In this document: one piece after another, positions 12,425-19,960 of the stretch
Position numbering within the stretch: position 1 is the stretch's first letter
Layout of the letters: every line of letters begins with the position of its first letter
IMG/VR virus record: IMGVR_UViG_3300017748_000113
Location: 1 to 26,629 of that record
Length of the DNA: 26,629 nt
Direction: 5' to 3' (one strand)
Origin: a virus
Translations under genes and position numbers: made by a program
The notes under the pieces: generated by a model
Database searches by the model: none
The model's input: only the letters and a program-made list of their open reading frames with translations
Told to the model about the DNA's origin: nothing

Positions 12425-13006
12425 ATGAACACACACGTAACACCAAAACCCGTTACCCTTGAAGGGTATCAAGCGATACTCAAGCCAGGGGAATGGGGTT
12501 ACAAGCTTGCAGCTCTCGTTGATGAGGAGTTAATTAAGACTCTTGAAGATGAACGTGAGTCAGCCTTAGAATGGGCTAGAAGCAAAGCAAAGAACCCAAG
12601 GAGGGTAACAGTCAAACCTGAGCCTTGGGAAGAGCTACAGAACCAACAAGGTACATATCAGATTAGATTCTCATGGAAAGACGGAGACAAGTTTATTCCT
12701 GTTGTCGTTGATACTGAAGGAACTAAGATTGAAGACATTGATACCCCTGTTTACAGTGGCAGTAAAGTTAAGTTAGCTTTCTTCCAAAAGCCTTACATAC
12801 TACCAGCTGGAGATATTGGTACATCATTGAAACTAAAGGCAGTCCAAGTTATTAGTCTTAATAGCGGAGCTGGTGTAGTAGACAATGGTGACTTGTCAGC
12901 TGAAGAAGCTGTAGAACTATTTGGTTCAAGTAAAGGTTTCAAGGTTGAAGACCCTAACGTTGAGGCAGCTGGAACACCTAGCTCAGTTGAAGCTGACGAC
13001 TTCTAA
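12425..13006 (+). CDS. Single-stranded DNA-binding protein (T7 gp2.5-like)
   Basis: ATG 12425, two bases after the RNAP stop, gives 193 residues (T7 gp2.5: 232). The body has an OB-fold-like beta pattern (TYQIRFSWKDGDKFIPVVVD, SGSKVKLAFFQKPYILP, GTSLKLKAVQVISLN). The C-terminus is acidic and ends EADDF, the acidic tail with terminal Phe that in T7 gp2.5 contacts the helicase and polymerase. It coats ssDNA and coordinates the replisome encoded just downstream. The TAATG overlap couples it to the endonuclease gene. Confidence 0.9.
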   Translation: MNTHVTPKPVTLEGYQAILKPGEWGYKLAALVDEELIKTLEDERESALEWARSKAKNPRRVTVKPEPWEELQNQQGTYQIRFSWKDGDKFIPVVVDTEGTKIEDIDTPVYSGSKVKLAFFQKPYILPAGDIGTSLKLKAVQVISLNSGAGVVDNGDLSAEEAVELFGSSKGFKVEDPNVEAAGTPSSVEADDF

Positions 13007-13350
13007 TGCGTAGTCATTTGGAAGAACAAGTAGCTGATCTATTAGAGCAGTTAAATGTAGACTATGAGTATGAATCTGAGAAGTTATCATATGTCATAGA
13101 AGCTAAGTACATTCCTGATTTTAAAGTTGGGGATGTATACTTAGAAGCTAAAGGTTACTTTCCATCAGATCAGAGACGCAAAATGAAAGCTGTTAAGAAG
13201 GCTAACCCAGAGTTAGACATTCGTTTCATCTTTCAAAATCCCCTTACTAAAATATCCAAGACTTCCAAAACATCCTATGCGATGTGGGCTGAACGTAATG
13301 GATTCCCTTGGTGTGTATATTATGCAATCCCAGTTGACTGGCTCAGATGA
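13006..13350 (+). CDS. Endonuclease I, Holliday-junction resolvase (T7 gp3-like)
   Basis: The 114-residue protein has the T7 endonuclease I active site. An N-terminal Glu helix (HLEEQVADLLEQL) is followed by YIPDF (Asp equivalent to T7 D55) and VYLEAKGYF (Glu and Lys equivalent to E65 and K67). T7 gp3 is 149 residues. It resolves branched phage DNA and helps break down host DNA, feeding the exonuclease (16660-17379) and reductase. It starts in TAATG, and its end overlaps the primase-helicase start by 29 bases. Confidence 0.93.
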   Translation: MRSHLEEQVADLLEQLNVDYEYESEKLSYVIEAKYIPDFKVGDVYLEAKGYFPSDQRRKMKAVKKANPELDIRFIFQNPLTKISKTSKTSYAMWAERNGFPWCVYYAIPVDWLR

Positions 13351-14920
13351 ATCAACCTTCTTATATCACACAAGCTGTGATAATTGCGGTTCGTCAGACG
13401 GTAATTCCGTATACGATGATGGACATACTTATTGTTTTGTATGTAACCACTTTACTAGCGGGGAGTTATCCGATGATAGTGAACAACCACAAACAAAAGC
13501 TATGCTGAAAGGAAACCCTATAAAGCTACGCAAAAGAGGTCTATCAGAAGAGACCTGCCGTAAATATCGCATCCACATGGACGGTGATACTTTACGTATG
13601 CACTATTTTAACAAAGCTGGGCAAGTATGTGCAGCCAAAGTTAAAACAAAAGACAAAGACTTCTGGATGGAAGGTAACAATACTGACCATCAACTTTTTG
13701 GGCAAAATTTAGTTCCAACTGAAGGGACTAGGCTTACCATATACGAAGGTGAGCTAGATGCAGCCTCTGGATATGAAGCACAACCCAAGTGGCCACATGT
13801 ATCCATACCAAATGGAGCTAAGGCTGCAAAGAAGTCATTACAAAGGGTGTTAGACCTCCTTCAAGGTTATGAAGAGGTTGTATTATTCTTTGACAATGAT
13901 GAGGCAGGTAGACAGGCAGCACAAGAATGTGCAGAGCTACTACCGCCAGGAAAAGCTAAAATCGCTAGGCTTGAGAAGTACAAAGATGCTTCTGAAGCAC
14001 TACAAGCAGGGGATAATGAGGCAGTAAGACGTGCGATCTGGGATGCAAAGACATACAGACCAGACGGTATTGTTGATGCCAAGTCCCTGCTTGAAATAAT
14101 TACCACACCTACCCCACCCGCTGACCATGATTACCCATTTCAAGGATTACAAGACAAGCTGCACGGCATACGGTATGGAGAACTTATCACAATTACTTCA
14201 GGATCTGGTACAGGAAAATCCAGCTTCTGTAGGGTTCTTGCAAGTCATCTTCTCAACAGACAAGAACGAATCGGTTACTTGGCACTTGAAGAATCTAACC
14301 GTAGGACGGCTCTCGGATTAATGTCCGCACAGCTCGGCAAACCTTATCACCTTGAAGAATATGAACGAGCAGAACTCGAATACGCCTACAACAGTACTAT
14401 TGCTAATTGGAATCTTTTCTTGTTCGATGGCTTTGGCAGCTATGACCCTGACACAATTTACAGTAGGATCGAATACCTCGCCTGTGGATTGGAGTGTCGT
14501 GTTATTTTCCTTGACCACCTTAGTATATTGCTGAGTGGATTAGACGGAGATGAGAGACGCATGATTGACATCACGATGACGAAATTACGCTCACTTGTTG
14601 AACGTACTGGTATCACATTGTTTCTTGTATCACATCTCAGACGTACACAGTCAGATCAAAACCATGAGGAAGGGGCACGTGTAACACTAGGACAACTGAG
14701 AGGATCTGCTGCTATTGCACAGTTATCTGATACAGTCATTGCCCTTGAACGTGACCAACAAGACCCAAACAAACAGAACACCACCACTCTTCGTGTTTTG
14801 AAAAACAGAAACAGCGGAGAGGTTGGAGTTGCTAACCAACTGATCTATGACCTACGAACATGCACCTTCACCGAACATGAAGTTACGCCCGACTTCGACC
14901 CGACCACAGACTTCGGGTAA
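13322..14920 (+). CDS. Bifunctional primase-helicase (T7 gp4-like)
   Basis: ATG 13322 is chosen because it precedes the zinc-binding domain directly, giving 532 residues (T7 gp4A: 566). The order is as follows: a zinc finger with CDNC and CFVC pairs; a TOPRIM primase core with YEGELDA and VVLFFDNDEAG; a RecA-like helicase with Walker A GSGTGKS at residues 294-300; the acidic motif CRVIFLDHLS; and motif H4 in LGQLRGSAAIAQLSDTVIAL. The zinc finger means it can make primers as well as unwind DNA. It works with the split polymerase encoded next. Its 3' end overlaps the exonuclease-domain gene by 44 bases. Confidence 0.95.
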   Translation: MQSQLTGSDESTFLYHTSCDNCGSSDGNSVYDDGHTYCFVCNHFTSGELSDDSEQPQTKAMLKGNPIKLRKRGLSEETCRKYRIHMDGDTLRMHYFNKAGQVCAAKVKTKDKDFWMEGNNTDHQLFGQNLVPTEGTRLTIYEGELDAASGYEAQPKWPHVSIPNGAKAAKKSLQRVLDLLQGYEEVVLFFDNDEAGRQAAQECAELLPPGKAKIARLEKYKDASEALQAGDNEAVRRAIWDAKTYRPDGIVDAKSLLEIITTPTPPADHDYPFQGLQDKLHGIRYGELITITSGSGTGKSSFCRVLASHLLNRQERIGYLALEESNRRTALGLMSAQLGKPYHLEEYERAELEYAYNSTIANWNLFLFDGFGSYDPDTIYSRIEYLACGLECRVIFLDHLSILLSGLDGDERRMIDITMTKLRSLVERTGITLFLVSHLRRTQSDQNHEEGARVTLGQLRGSAAIAQLSDTVIALERDQQDPNKQNTTTLRVLKNRNSGEVGVANQLIYDLRTCTFTEHEVTPDFDPTTDFG

Positions 14921-15437
14921 TATTAATCTAGCGTTTGACATAGAAACAAACGGATTAGATTGTACTGAAATACATTGTATAGTTACACAAGACCTAGATA
15001 CTGGTCTAGTAACTGAGTACAATGACCAAGCTACTCCAAACTACAGCATTGCTAATGCAGTAAATGACTTGGAGGTAGCAACTAACATTATATCTCACAA
15101 CGGTATAATGTTTGACATACCACAAATTAAAAAACACTTCCCTTTTTATAAGGGTCATGCTAAACATTGGGACACTCTTATACTGAGTCGTTTCTTCCAC
15201 CCTGACATGCTAGAGCTAGACCTCAGACGCAAATGGCCTATGATGCCAGCTCGTTTGTATGGTTCACATAGTCTCGAAGCATATGGTTACAGACTACGTT
15301 GTTTCAAAGACACGTTTGCTAAGACCACTGACTGGAAAGAATGGTCACAAGAAATGCAGGACTACTGTAAAAAAGACGTTGCTATCCTAGCTAAATTATG
15401 GACACATTTCCAAAAATCCCTGAAAGCGTTGTCTTAG
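14877..15437 (+). CDS. DNA polymerase 3'-5' exonuclease subunit (split gp5 N-terminal part)
   Basis: The 186 residues correspond to the proofreading domain of T7 gp5 (about 190). Exo I is AFDIETNGLD, Exo II SHNGIMFDIP, and Exo III YCKKDVAIL. The start ATG 14877 lies inside the helicase gene's 3' end. The protein stops at TAG 15435-15437, exactly where the T7 exonuclease domain joins the polymerase part. The polymerase gene begins 40 bases earlier in the -1 frame. All catalytic residues seem intact, so it should be an active separate subunit. It could also be fused at low frequency by frameshifting (see findings). Confidence 0.92.
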   Translation: MKLRPTSTRPQTSGNINLAFDIETNGLDCTEIHCIVTQDLDTGLVTEYNDQATPNYSIANAVNDLEVATNIISHNGIMFDIPQIKKHFPFYKGHAKHWDTLILSRFFHPDMLELDLRRKWPMMPARLYGSHSLEAYGYRLRCFKDTFAKTTDWKEWSQEMQDYCKKDVAILAKLWTHFQKSLKALS

Positions 15438-16660
15438 AGCATCAGATAGCAGAACTAATGGCTACACAAAAAGCCACTGGTTGGCCGTTTGATGTGCAAA
15501 AGGCACAAGACTTAGAAAACAAACTACTAACGAGGTTAGAGAAGCTTAGACGACAGGCTGAGGACGTATGTGCCTATGTGCCAGGAAATCTATTCACACC
15601 TCGTAGAGACAACAAGACACAAGGCTACATAGCTGGAGCAGAGATGCAAAGGTTAAAGGATTTCAATCCTAGTAGTCGAGAGCATATAGCTTGGTGGTTT
15701 AAAACCTTTCAAGGTTGGACACCTACTAAACTCACACCCACTGGTAAAGCAGTGATTGATGAAACAGTGCTCAAAGAAATTAACACAGAGGAAGCATTAG
15801 TATTCTTAGAAATTCTGGTCATACAGAAGAAACTAGGAATGTTATCCCAAGGAACTAATGCGTGGTTGAAGCTAGTCAAGGATGGCAGACTTCACCACTC
15901 TTGCTTTATCGGTGCAGTGACACATCGAATGGCACATTCACACCCGAATCTTAGTCAAGTAAGTTCGGACAAGGATTGCCGTGAACTATTTATCACACAA
16001 CCAGACTGGAAACTTATTGATTCTGATTTAGCTGGTATAGAATTAAGATTATTTGCACATTACTTAGCCCGCTATGATGGTGGACGGTACGGCAAGATCT
16101 TACTTGAACAAGATATTCATCAAGTCAATGCGGATAAAATTGGCATCTCTCGCAGACAAGTTAAGACTATCACGTATTGCTTTCTTTACGGTGGCGGCAA
16201 CCAAAAGCTTGGACTCTCTTATGACAACATGTTATCCCCCGAAGCTGCAAAGAAGAAAGGGGCAGAGATTAGGCGAGCTTACTTGGATGCTGTTGACGGT
16301 CTCGAAGATTTGGTTGAAGCTACTAAGAAAGTTGCTACAAGAGGTAGTATACGTGCTATCGACAAACGCCAAATCCTTGTGGACAAAGAACACAAAGCGT
16401 TAAATTGTCTTTTACAGGGATCGGCAGCAGTCATCGCAAAGCGTTGGCTACTACTAACTGATGCTAAATTAGGCAACACTACCCATGAACGTTATGCTTT
16501 TGTGCATGACGAACAAGTGTTAGGTGCTCCTGCTACAAACGCAGAGTACATAGCTGAGGTATGCAAACTATCTGCATTAGAAGCTGGTGAGTATTACAAC
16601 TTACGATTACCCATTGAAGCTGACGCACAAATTGGCGACAACTGGGCACAGGTACACTAA
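15398..16660 (+). CDS. Family A DNA polymerase, polymerase subunit (split gp5 C-terminal part)
   Basis: The 420 residues start at ATG 15398 inside the exonuclease gene and continue the gp5 alignment (IAELMATQKATGWPFDVQ resembles the first gp5 segment after the exo domain). Motif A is LIDSDLAGIELRLFAHY. Motif B is RRQVKTITYCFLYGGG. Motif C is FVHDEQVL. The residue four after the motif-B Lys (E. coli Pol I position 762) is Tyr, as in T7; Tyr or Phe here has been linked to fast, virulent phages. The combined exo plus pol length (606) is below T7's 704, so the thioredoxin-binding insertion may be reduced. TAATG couples it to the exonuclease gene. Confidence 0.93.
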   Translation: MDTFPKIPESVVLEHQIAELMATQKATGWPFDVQKAQDLENKLLTRLEKLRRQAEDVCAYVPGNLFTPRRDNKTQGYIAGAEMQRLKDFNPSSREHIAWWFKTFQGWTPTKLTPTGKAVIDETVLKEINTEEALVFLEILVIQKKLGMLSQGTNAWLKLVKDGRLHHSCFIGAVTHRMAHSHPNLSQVSSDKDCRELFITQPDWKLIDSDLAGIELRLFAHYLARYDGGRYGKILLEQDIHQVNADKIGISRRQVKTITYCFLYGGGNQKLGLSYDNMLSPEAAKKKGAEIRRAYLDAVDGLEDLVEATKKVATRGSIRAIDKRQILVDKEHKALNCLLQGSAAVIAKRWLLLTDAKLGNTTHERYAFVHDEQVLGAPATNAEYIAEVCKLSALEAGEYYNLRLPIEADAQIGDNWAQVH

Positions 16661-17379
16661 TGTTATTAATTGACTCTGATTTCCTAGCTTACAAAGCTGC
16701 TCAAGCATGTGAGATTGGTATAGACTTTGGAGAGGATGTCATCATCGCTCAGTCACAGTTCAGTGAAGTGCTTAAAGTATTTCATAATGAGCTAAATAAA
16801 GTGACAAAAGCTATGATGGAGGACGACTTCATACTATATTTCTCAAGCACTAAAAATTTTAGAAAAGAAATTTACCCTGATTACAAGGGACATCGAATGA
16901 AACGTAAGCCCCTTGGCTACAAACGTTTAGTAAATTATTGTAGAGAAAACCACAACTTTAAACTAATCGAAGGGTTGGAAGCCGATGACACCATTGGCAT
17001 AGAAGCAACTCGTTTCGCAGACCCAAACAATATCATTGTCAGTCCAGACAAGGACATGAGACAGATTCCTAGTACGCTATGGGATATGAAGAATGATGTT
17101 GTTGAGATTACTAAAGACGATGGTGATCGTTGGCATCTAATACAGAGCCTAAGCGGAGACCCCACAGATGGGTACTCTGGTTGCCCTGGAATAGGAGTCA
17201 AGCGAGCATCAGAATTACTAGACAAGAATGAAAACAAGTGGGAGGCAGTGTGTAAAGCCTATAGAGATAGAGGGTTATCAGACGATGACGCTTTGCTCAA
17301 CGCACGTCTAGCCAAGATCTTACAAAAAGAAGACTTCGACCATGACCGCAACCAACCTATTTTATGGACTCCTAATTAA
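16660..17379 (+). CDS. 5'-3' exonuclease (T7 gp6 / FEN family)
   Basis: The 239-residue protein carries the flap-endonuclease signature: LLIDSDFLAYKAA at the N-terminus, a YKGHR(M)KRKP helical-arch segment, EGLEADDTIGI with the acidic metal ligands, VSPDKDMRQI, and a helix-hairpin-helix region DPTDGYSGCPGIGVKRA. T7 gp6 removes RNA primers and degrades host DNA to nucleotides. Here it would supply nucleotides to the reductase encoded directly downstream. The start overlaps the polymerase stop (TAATG), and the stop is two bases before the reductase start. Confidence 0.93.
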   Translation: MLLIDSDFLAYKAAQACEIGIDFGEDVIIAQSQFSEVLKVFHNELNKVTKAMMEDDFILYFSSTKNFRKEIYPDYKGHRMKRKPLGYKRLVNYCRENHNFKLIEGLEADDTIGIEATRFADPNNIIVSPDKDMRQIPSTLWDMKNDVVEITKDDGDRWHLIQSLSGDPTDGYSGCPGIGVKRASELLDKNENKWEAVCKAYRDRGLSDDDALLNARLAKILQKEDFDHDRNQPILWTPN

Positions 17380-17381
17380 TT

Positions 17382-18770
17382 ATGTTGAATGATTTGTTTC
17401 CACACCCTTTGATAGCTAGAACTGGTAGAATCCAACAGTGGATTAAAGAACCAGAGGGACGCTTACCTGTTAGCTGCACAGTATTTGTAGTTGAAGATAG
17501 CATCGAGGGTGATAATGGAATAGAAGCTAGCTGGCGTTTTGTCAGCCATGCTCTACGATTTGGAGCAGGTGTAGCAGTACACCTCTCTAAGATTAGACCT
17601 AATGGTCACACCAATGAGAAAGGATTAGTCGCTAGTGGCCCTGTATCATTTGGTAAAGTATACTCTGCTCTTAATGAAACTATTAGGAGGGGGGGAATTT
17701 ATAAAAATGGAGCTTGCGTCCTGCATTTGGACTTAGACCATGCTGATATTCTAGAGTTTATACAAACTCCCAGAGAAGAACTAGCTTGGGTTAAGCGTTG
17801 TGTAGACTTAACTCCAGAAATGTGGGAAAAGACTCCTCACAAAGAAGCATTGTTACATGGCATAAAGTCAGGTGACATATGGTTAAACAAGATTAAATAC
17901 CAAAATAGTAAAAGGATTTTTTCGAATGTATGCTTGGAAGTTTATCTGCCCTCACGTGGAACATGCTTGTTACAGCATGTCGCTCTCAGTGCCTGTGTGC
18001 TCACCAACATACAAGAGGGTTTCGTTACAGGTATGTCCGAGTTGTGTGATCTCCATTCAAGGACAGGTGTTGGAAAATCTGGAGAGTACCTTGCCTCGGA
18101 AAATGACAGACAAGTCGGGCTCGGTATGCTCGGTCTTGCCAACCTCCTCAGACGTTACAAAGTAACTTATGAAGAATTTGGTCACGCTTTAGAGAGGATT
18201 AACAATGGTGACACACCACAAGAAGGAGACGCTGCCAAGATAGCCTTCGGTATCAAACGTGGAATACTAGCAGCAGCTGATATAGCTCGTGAGCATGGTA
18301 TGGAGAGAGCATTTGCTATAGCTCCTACTGCATCATGTAGTTACAGCACCAAAGATCTCGATGGGTTTACATCCTGTCCTGAGATTGCTCCACCAATAGC
18401 TCGAAGTGTAGACCGTGACAGCGGTACATTTGGAGTTACATCTTATGATTATGGCGAAGTTGAGATCGCCTCGGAAGTTGGCTGGGACGCATACAAGCGT
18501 GTAGCAGACGGCATAATGACAATGCTCAATAAAACGGGACTTCTTCACGGATACTCATTCAACTCTTGGAGTGATGTAGTGACCTATGACAATGCGTTCA
18601 TTGAAGAGTGGCTGGACAGCCCCCAAACATCTTTATATTATTCCCTGCAAGTGATGGGCGATACACAAGATAAGTCCAGTGCGTTTGCTGCATTAGATGA
18701 AGCTGATGTCGATGATTACTTGAGTGGGATACTAAATGAACCCATTACATGTATAGGTTGTGCAGAATGA
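17382..18770 (+). CDS. nrdA: Class I ribonucleotide reductase, alpha subunit (N-terminally short)
   Basis: The 462 residues contain the catalytic barrel residues: Cys32 in PVSCTVF (E. coli C225), Asn182, Cys184 and Glu186 in SNVCLEVYLP (N437, C439, E441), and Cys205 in LSACVL (C462). The C-terminus has the Tyr419-Tyr420 pair in SLYYSL (Y730-Y731), the radical relay used only with a class I beta subunit, and a CIGC redox pair at 457-460. Cys32 so close to the start means the roughly 190-residue N-terminal region of NrdA, including the ATP cone, is absent. Relatives in cyanopodoviruses such as P-SSP7 were long annotated as B12-dependent class II; published reannotation places them in class I. 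The stop overlaps nrdB (ATGA). Confidence 0.93.
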   Translation: MLNDLFPHPLIARTGRIQQWIKEPEGRLPVSCTVFVVEDSIEGDNGIEASWRFVSHALRFGAGVAVHLSKIRPNGHTNEKGLVASGPVSFGKVYSALNETIRRGGIYKNGACVLHLDLDHADILEFIQTPREELAWVKRCVDLTPEMWEKTPHKEALLHGIKSGDIWLNKIKYQNSKRIFSNVCLEVYLPSRGTCLLQHVALSACVLTNIQEGFVTGMSELCDLHSRTGVGKSGEYLASENDRQVGLGMLGLANLLRRYKVTYEEFGHALERINNGDTPQEGDAAKIAFGIKRGILAAADIAREHGMERAFAIAPTASCSYSTKDLDGFTSCPEIAPPIARSVDRDSGTFGVTSYDYGEVEIASEVGWDAYKRVADGIMTMLNKTGLLHGYSFNSWSDVVTYDNAFIEEWLDSPQTSLYYSLQVMGDTQDKSSAFAALDEADVDDYLSGILNEPITCIGCAE

Positions 18771-19483
18771 ACCCTTATGAAAAACTATTATCCCGCAAAA
18801 GAAAGTGGACTCCCGTCAAACCTACTAGAGGAAAGCTCCTTGAAGGTAGTGAAGAAGCCATCTACCGTGCTCTTGCAATACGGCATATGGAGCTACCTGT
18901 GGGTGACTTCATTACGGAAACCCTTAGCAAAGAGGTTCCCGAAATTGCTAGAACACTTCTCGAATCCAATGTCGTAGATGAGGAGAGACATGACCTTGCT
19001 CTTAATTATATTGCTGAAGTTCACGGACTAGATGCTAAAGCTGAGAGAGAGGCTAAACTATTACGTGATGCTTGGATAGCTCATCCAGATCACACTGTCC
19101 TAAAAGCTTTGGTGGCTGAACGTGCTATTTTCTTTGTTATTTTACCTTTCAATAGGTTTTGTGGCGATGCTGCTCTTAGGACAGTATCGGCTGATATTTC
19201 CAGAGATGAGCAAATTCATGTCGCCTGCAACTCTTTGGTATGTGCTGATATGGGTTTACGTCCTAGCGTTTCTTTGGACAAACTTAGGAAGGCTACTATA
19301 AATTGGATCTTTGAACCGTTAAATCATATATCAAACAACAAACATTTAAGCAGAAAATTTTGGACTGATTGTAGTGATCGTCTAATGTATGAGGGCAAAG
19401 CCCCAGAACTTTCTGACACTAAACGAGGCAGGATGCCTGCTTTCTTTGAACATGCAAACACCAACTTACCCAAGTACGCTTGA
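18767..19483 (+). CDS. nrdB: Ribonucleotide reductase beta subunit, ferritin-like, lacking the canonical Tyr
   Basis: ATG 18767 lies in an ATGA overlap with nrdA and gives 238 residues. The di-metal ligands are recognisable: probably Glu42 (RHMELP), Glu72 and His75 (DEERH), Glu118 (VAERAIFF), then Glu148 and His151 in SRDEQIH, almost the E. coli RDEALH. E. coli NrdB carries its radical Tyr122 four residues after the first ligand His. Here that position is Leu79, while Tyr81 is two residues on. The C-terminus ends NLPKYA, with a Tyr that could serve the relay. The subunit generates the radical for NrdA and is easily missed because of low similarity and small size (E. coli 376). Confidence 0.88.
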   Translation: MNPYEKLLSRKRKWTPVKPTRGKLLEGSEEAIYRALAIRHMELPVGDFITETLSKEVPEIARTLLESNVVDEERHDLALNYIAEVHGLDAKAEREAKLLRDAWIAHPDHTVLKALVAERAIFFVILPFNRFCGDAALRTVSADISRDEQIHVACNSLVCADMGLRPSVSLDKLRKATINWIFEPLNHISNNKHLSRKFWTDCSDRLMYEGKAPELSDTKRGRMPAFFEHANTNLPKYA

Positions 19484-19634
19484 ATGGGGACGTATCGAAA
19501 AGATGATTGATGATCTTGACGAGCAGTTTCCAGACAAGTTTCCAGACCACACACTATCAGAAAAAGAAATATCTTATAGGGCTGGTCAACTATCAATAAT
19601 TAGATTACTAAAAGAAAATCTCAAAGGAGAATAA
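19452..19634 (+). CDS. 60-residue conserved cyanopodovirus protein
   Basis: The frame is open from 19389, but ATG 19452, within the last codons of nrdB, gives the compact product MQTPTYPSTLEWGRIEKMID... with an acidic centre (DDLDEQFPDKFPDH) and a helical end (SYRAGQLSIIRLLKENL). I recall similar small proteins at this place in T7-like cyanophages. Function unknown. It ends two bases before the next gene, whose strong AAAGGAG (19624-19630) lies in its last codons. Confidence 0.65.
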   Translation: MQTPTYPSTLEWGRIEKMIDDLDEQFPDKFPDHTLSEKEISYRAGQLSIIRLLKENLKGE

Positions 19635-19636
19635 CT

Positions 19637-19960
19637 ATGTGCCTCGCAAGTATTTTTGGAGGGGGTAGAAACAATACCCCAACTCCACCAACCCCAGCCC
19701 CACCAACCACTCCTCCACCTCCAATGCCAGTACAACAGGCTCCAACACCGATGCCTGAATCTACTACACCTGCTCCTGTACAAGAGGATCAGACTAAGAA
19801 GAAGGCAAAAGTAAAAGCTAAGAAAGTTTCTAAAGAAGCAGCTAAGAAAGGTACAACCCAATTAGCTACTAAGAAGCCTAAAACAGGTGGACTAAAAGGA
19901 ATCACAACTGGACAAGGTGCTAACACTGGTGGTGGTGGTTCTGCTGGAGGAACTTATTAA
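19637..19960 (+). CDS. Pro-rich then Lys-rich virion-type protein (gp6.7/gp7.3-like position)
   Basis: This gene has the clearest ribosome-binding site in the window (AAAGGAG, 6 bases before ATG 19637). The 107 residues begin MCLASIFGG, continue with a Pro/Thr/Ala segment, then a lysine-rich helix (KKKAKVKAKKVSKEAAKKG), and end in Gly/Thr repeats. T7 gp6.7 and gp7.3 are small, low-complexity, basic virion proteins encoded just before the portal; gp6.7 also starts with Met-Cys. Position and composition suggest a similar structural or assembly role, but residue-level homology cannot be claimed. TAATG overlap with the portal gene. Confidence 0.65.
   Translation: MCLASIFGGGRNNTPTPPTPAPPTTPPPPMPVQQAPTPMPESTTPAPVQEDQTKKKAKVKAKKVSKEAAKKGTTQLATKKPKTGGLKGITTGQGANTGGGGSAGGTY

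Noticed and set aside
15366-15380. A-run TAAAAAAG as the programmed frameshift site joining exonuclease and polymerase
   Set aside because: Shifting there into the polymerase frame meets a stop at 15392, so it cannot give a fusion.
17382-18770. Class II (B12-dependent) reductase
   Set aside because: The Tyr-Tyr relay at 419-420 and an overlapping ferritin-like beta gene are class I features.
19586-19861. Long - strand ORF opposite the Pro/Lys-rich gene
   Set aside because: Trp/Arg/Ser-rich product is the antisense shadow of proline and lysine codons; no start signals and all other genes are on the + strand.
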